This document shows, one piece after another, positions 61,994-64,000 of a DNA stretch of 64,000 bases (position 1 is the first letter of the stretch; every line of letters starts with the position of its first letter). The stretch is from NCBI RefSeq assembly GCF_008831285.2, contig NC_045147.1:2444001-2508000 (forward strand). Direction: 5' to 3'. Under the pieces are notes generated by a model, which saw only the letters and a list, made by a program, of their open reading frames with translations, was not told where the DNA came from and did not search any database. A program made the position numbers and the translations under genes. This stretch comes from Nymphaea colorata (lineage: Eukaryota > Streptophyta > Magnoliopsida > Nymphaeales > Nymphaeaceae).

Positions 61994-64000
61994 TGCATGT
62001 CAGAGAGAGAAAGAGGGAGAGATCTAACGATATCTAGACATTATGTTACTGACAAAGTTGCCTCAAGTAGTTCGCATCGATGCCCGTCCAACTCGCTTCT
62101 GTTCTTCCACATTTGGAAGTCATGAGAAGGAAGCAGGAAAAAGAGGAATTCCATAAGATTTGTGATCAGATAAAGAGAATCCCACCCTTTTTACTTTCAA
62201 CCTGCTTCTGTCTTCTCTTTATATTTAAACCATTTCCATTATTTTTCGTACTATTTTGTGCAGCCGTACATGTGAAAAGTCTTGCCACTTGAGAAAAAGG
62301 TGGACGGATTCATCCTTACCGCTTCGGGATTCAAGATTCAAAAGCTGGCCAAGTGTCGACGGATCGCCCCCGGCCTAAAGTGGCGCTTTCTGTTAAAGAA
62401 GTGTTGAAAAAGCAACGGATGCTGTGAAAAATGGAGGCTGATTCGAATTGGCAGTTCTGCTGATTTACCAATTCAAGTAAAATCAGTTGTGGATTTGAAA
62501 AAAAAAACAATTTAAAAGTTGTTTTTGATAAAAAAAAATAAAAATAATATAAAATTAGTTGAAAGTTATGAGAATCCAGCTTCAAATCAACCGATTCACT
62601 TTGATTAATGAAGATGGCCGGCCACATCTCCCAACAGGATTGCATCAGAATCAGTGATGGAGACGAATGATGGTAATAGAAGGTTTTAGAAGAGATTTTT
62701 ATACTTAATTAGTTGCATAGAAGCTCCAATGCAAGCTTGCCAAGAGATAGGTCTCATCCCTATCTTCATATCTTTAGATGTGCTTTTGAAAATTATCTCT
62801 CAGGAAAAGGGATTGGTCTTTATCTGATGGTTGGTTCTTCAGAAACAAGTTATCCATGCTTTATGAAATGAGAATTAATGTTGGACTTGCTTTAATGTAT
62901 AGGAACTCTAATAAGCATATCCTCACACATAATATTAAAAATTTTCACTTATGATAAGTGTCGCAATATGAGACAAAGGCCAGGAGAGTGTGAAATTGAA
63001 GTGCTTAAGTCGAGGTTCAACTTTGTTATTCTGAGTTTTTTAACAAAAAGTTGTTCTTATGGGGCCGTTTGGGAACATCCTACTGCCCCATGCATTTAAC
63101 TAAAAAATTAGTTAAATTCATTGGACACTTTAGAAAGTGTTTTATGAATTTGTTTTATTTTTTAACTTTTTTTTTTTAAAGCAGATTCACGCGATAGTAA
63201 CAATTGTTACAAGGCCGACAACCCCATCAAATTATTAAATGGTTTGAACTGACAAAGTTATAAAAAAATACAGTTGGTTGTCCACTCAACGGCATTTTTT
63301 GAATATTTAGATATAAAAAGGTGACCACTGCAGCTGTTGCCAAACATCTTATCCCGTCACTCTTCGTTTGTCTAATGCGGAAAAGCGTACAGCTCTTCTT
63401 TTTTTGGCCGTTACAGCTTGTATAGCTCAACTTGTACACATCTATCTTATTTGGTTGGAAGTACATGAGAATATTCCAAAACCAAAATTCTTCGGTCTCT
63501 TATGTCTAAAATGTGGCTAGGAAATAAGTAGTATGCCCACATGACCAGAATGATCAATTTGGTAACAATATGTTCTAAAATCGCACTTCTCAAATGTCTA
63601 AAAAACATTAACCTAAGTTTGAGTTTCTTGCATGCAACTATCAAGTTGAAGAGGGTCGAATCGAATTTCTTTTCTCTTCTTTTATGTATATCTAACTTGA
63701 GGTAATCCATCCCGGGCTGAGAGGCTTTGTCGCTTGATCTGTCTATAAAATTCCCAATTAAGCCATTCATCTACTTCATCATCCTGACATGTTATCGGCT
63801 TACACAAGGAGGCAAGTGCCTCGGAGATTTGAACTAGCAACTGGCTGCTTGCTGGTCATTGACCTAATTAGGTGTGTTGAATCCCTTGAAGCAATAGTTC
63901 AATATACAGCTTAAGTTGTAGTATATATGGTAAAAGTTAGTTTTAAGCAAATTTTGTTTTAAACAACAACAACAACAACAACAATAATAACAATAATGAA
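61994..64000. other. Gene-poor DNA to the window end
   Basis: There are a few ORFs of 60-107 codons without recognisable features. An ORF at 62080-62292 has an LLSTCFCLLFIFKPFPLFFV hydrophobic stretch, but nothing else supports it. The window ends in an (ACA)n microsatellite at 63964-63982. Confidence 0.35.

Noticed and set aside
63785-63860. tRNA or SINE-like B-box word on the - strand
   Set aside because: Only the B-box-like GTTCAAATCTC is present; there is no A box at proper distance and no cloverleaf.

Overview
The window is nuclear DNA of a flowering plant. It holds spliced host exons with GT..AG introns, Ty1/copia retrotransposons with tRNA-iMet-type primer binding sites, several kinds of small DNA transposon, LINE fragments, and many long TA, GA and CA microsatellites. 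The sequence does not fix the species. I see no prokaryotic genes, no CRISPR array, no rRNA and no convincing tRNA.

Two host genes can be recognised. The first is the 3' part of a DNAJC8/SPF31-like J-domain spliceosome-associated protein on the + strand, with five coding exons at 8615-8688, 9289-9402, 9495-9602, 23414-23452 and 26898-26984. Its J-domain exons are not visible, so they probably lie upstream of base 1. Its introns are very large: one is 13.8 kb, and the one entering the window is at least 8.6 kb. Both are filled with transposons. The second is an intronless FANTASTIC FOUR-like (FAF-like) gene on the + strand at 40625-42049, with a TATA box and a 5' leader that holds two short upstream ORFs.

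Transposons dominate the first 23 kb. Copia-1 (1667-7246) has nearly identical LTRs and a perfect 5-bp target duplication. It carries only two frame-breaking lesions, one of which is a 283-nt template-switch-like insertion. Copia-2 (10795-16104) is a related but heavily broken element. It sits inside an approximately 0.8-kb hAT-like element (10059-16174) with an 8-bp target duplication. Copia-R (about 17009-23075, - strand) is old and decayed, and is itself interrupted by a 1.2-kb terminal-inverted-repeat element and a Tourist-like MITE. A second hAT-like family rich in CGTATCG palindromes has one complete copy (133-895) and one truncated end (23077 onward).

From 27 to 64 kb the DNA is AT-rich and gene-poor apart from the FAF-like gene. 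It contains compound microsatellites, a 35-bp minisatellite, a GAGCTCGA-rich hAT-like MITE (45206-45815), two copies of a MITE-like repeat lying between TA microsatellites (46997-47157 and 61513-61718), and decayed LINE reverse-transcriptase pieces (about 52.9-57.6 kb on the - strand and 60.34-60.55 kb on the + strand). No previously undescribed system is evident. The best leads are the rearrangement inside copia-1, the layered giant intron and the TA-bounded MITE family.
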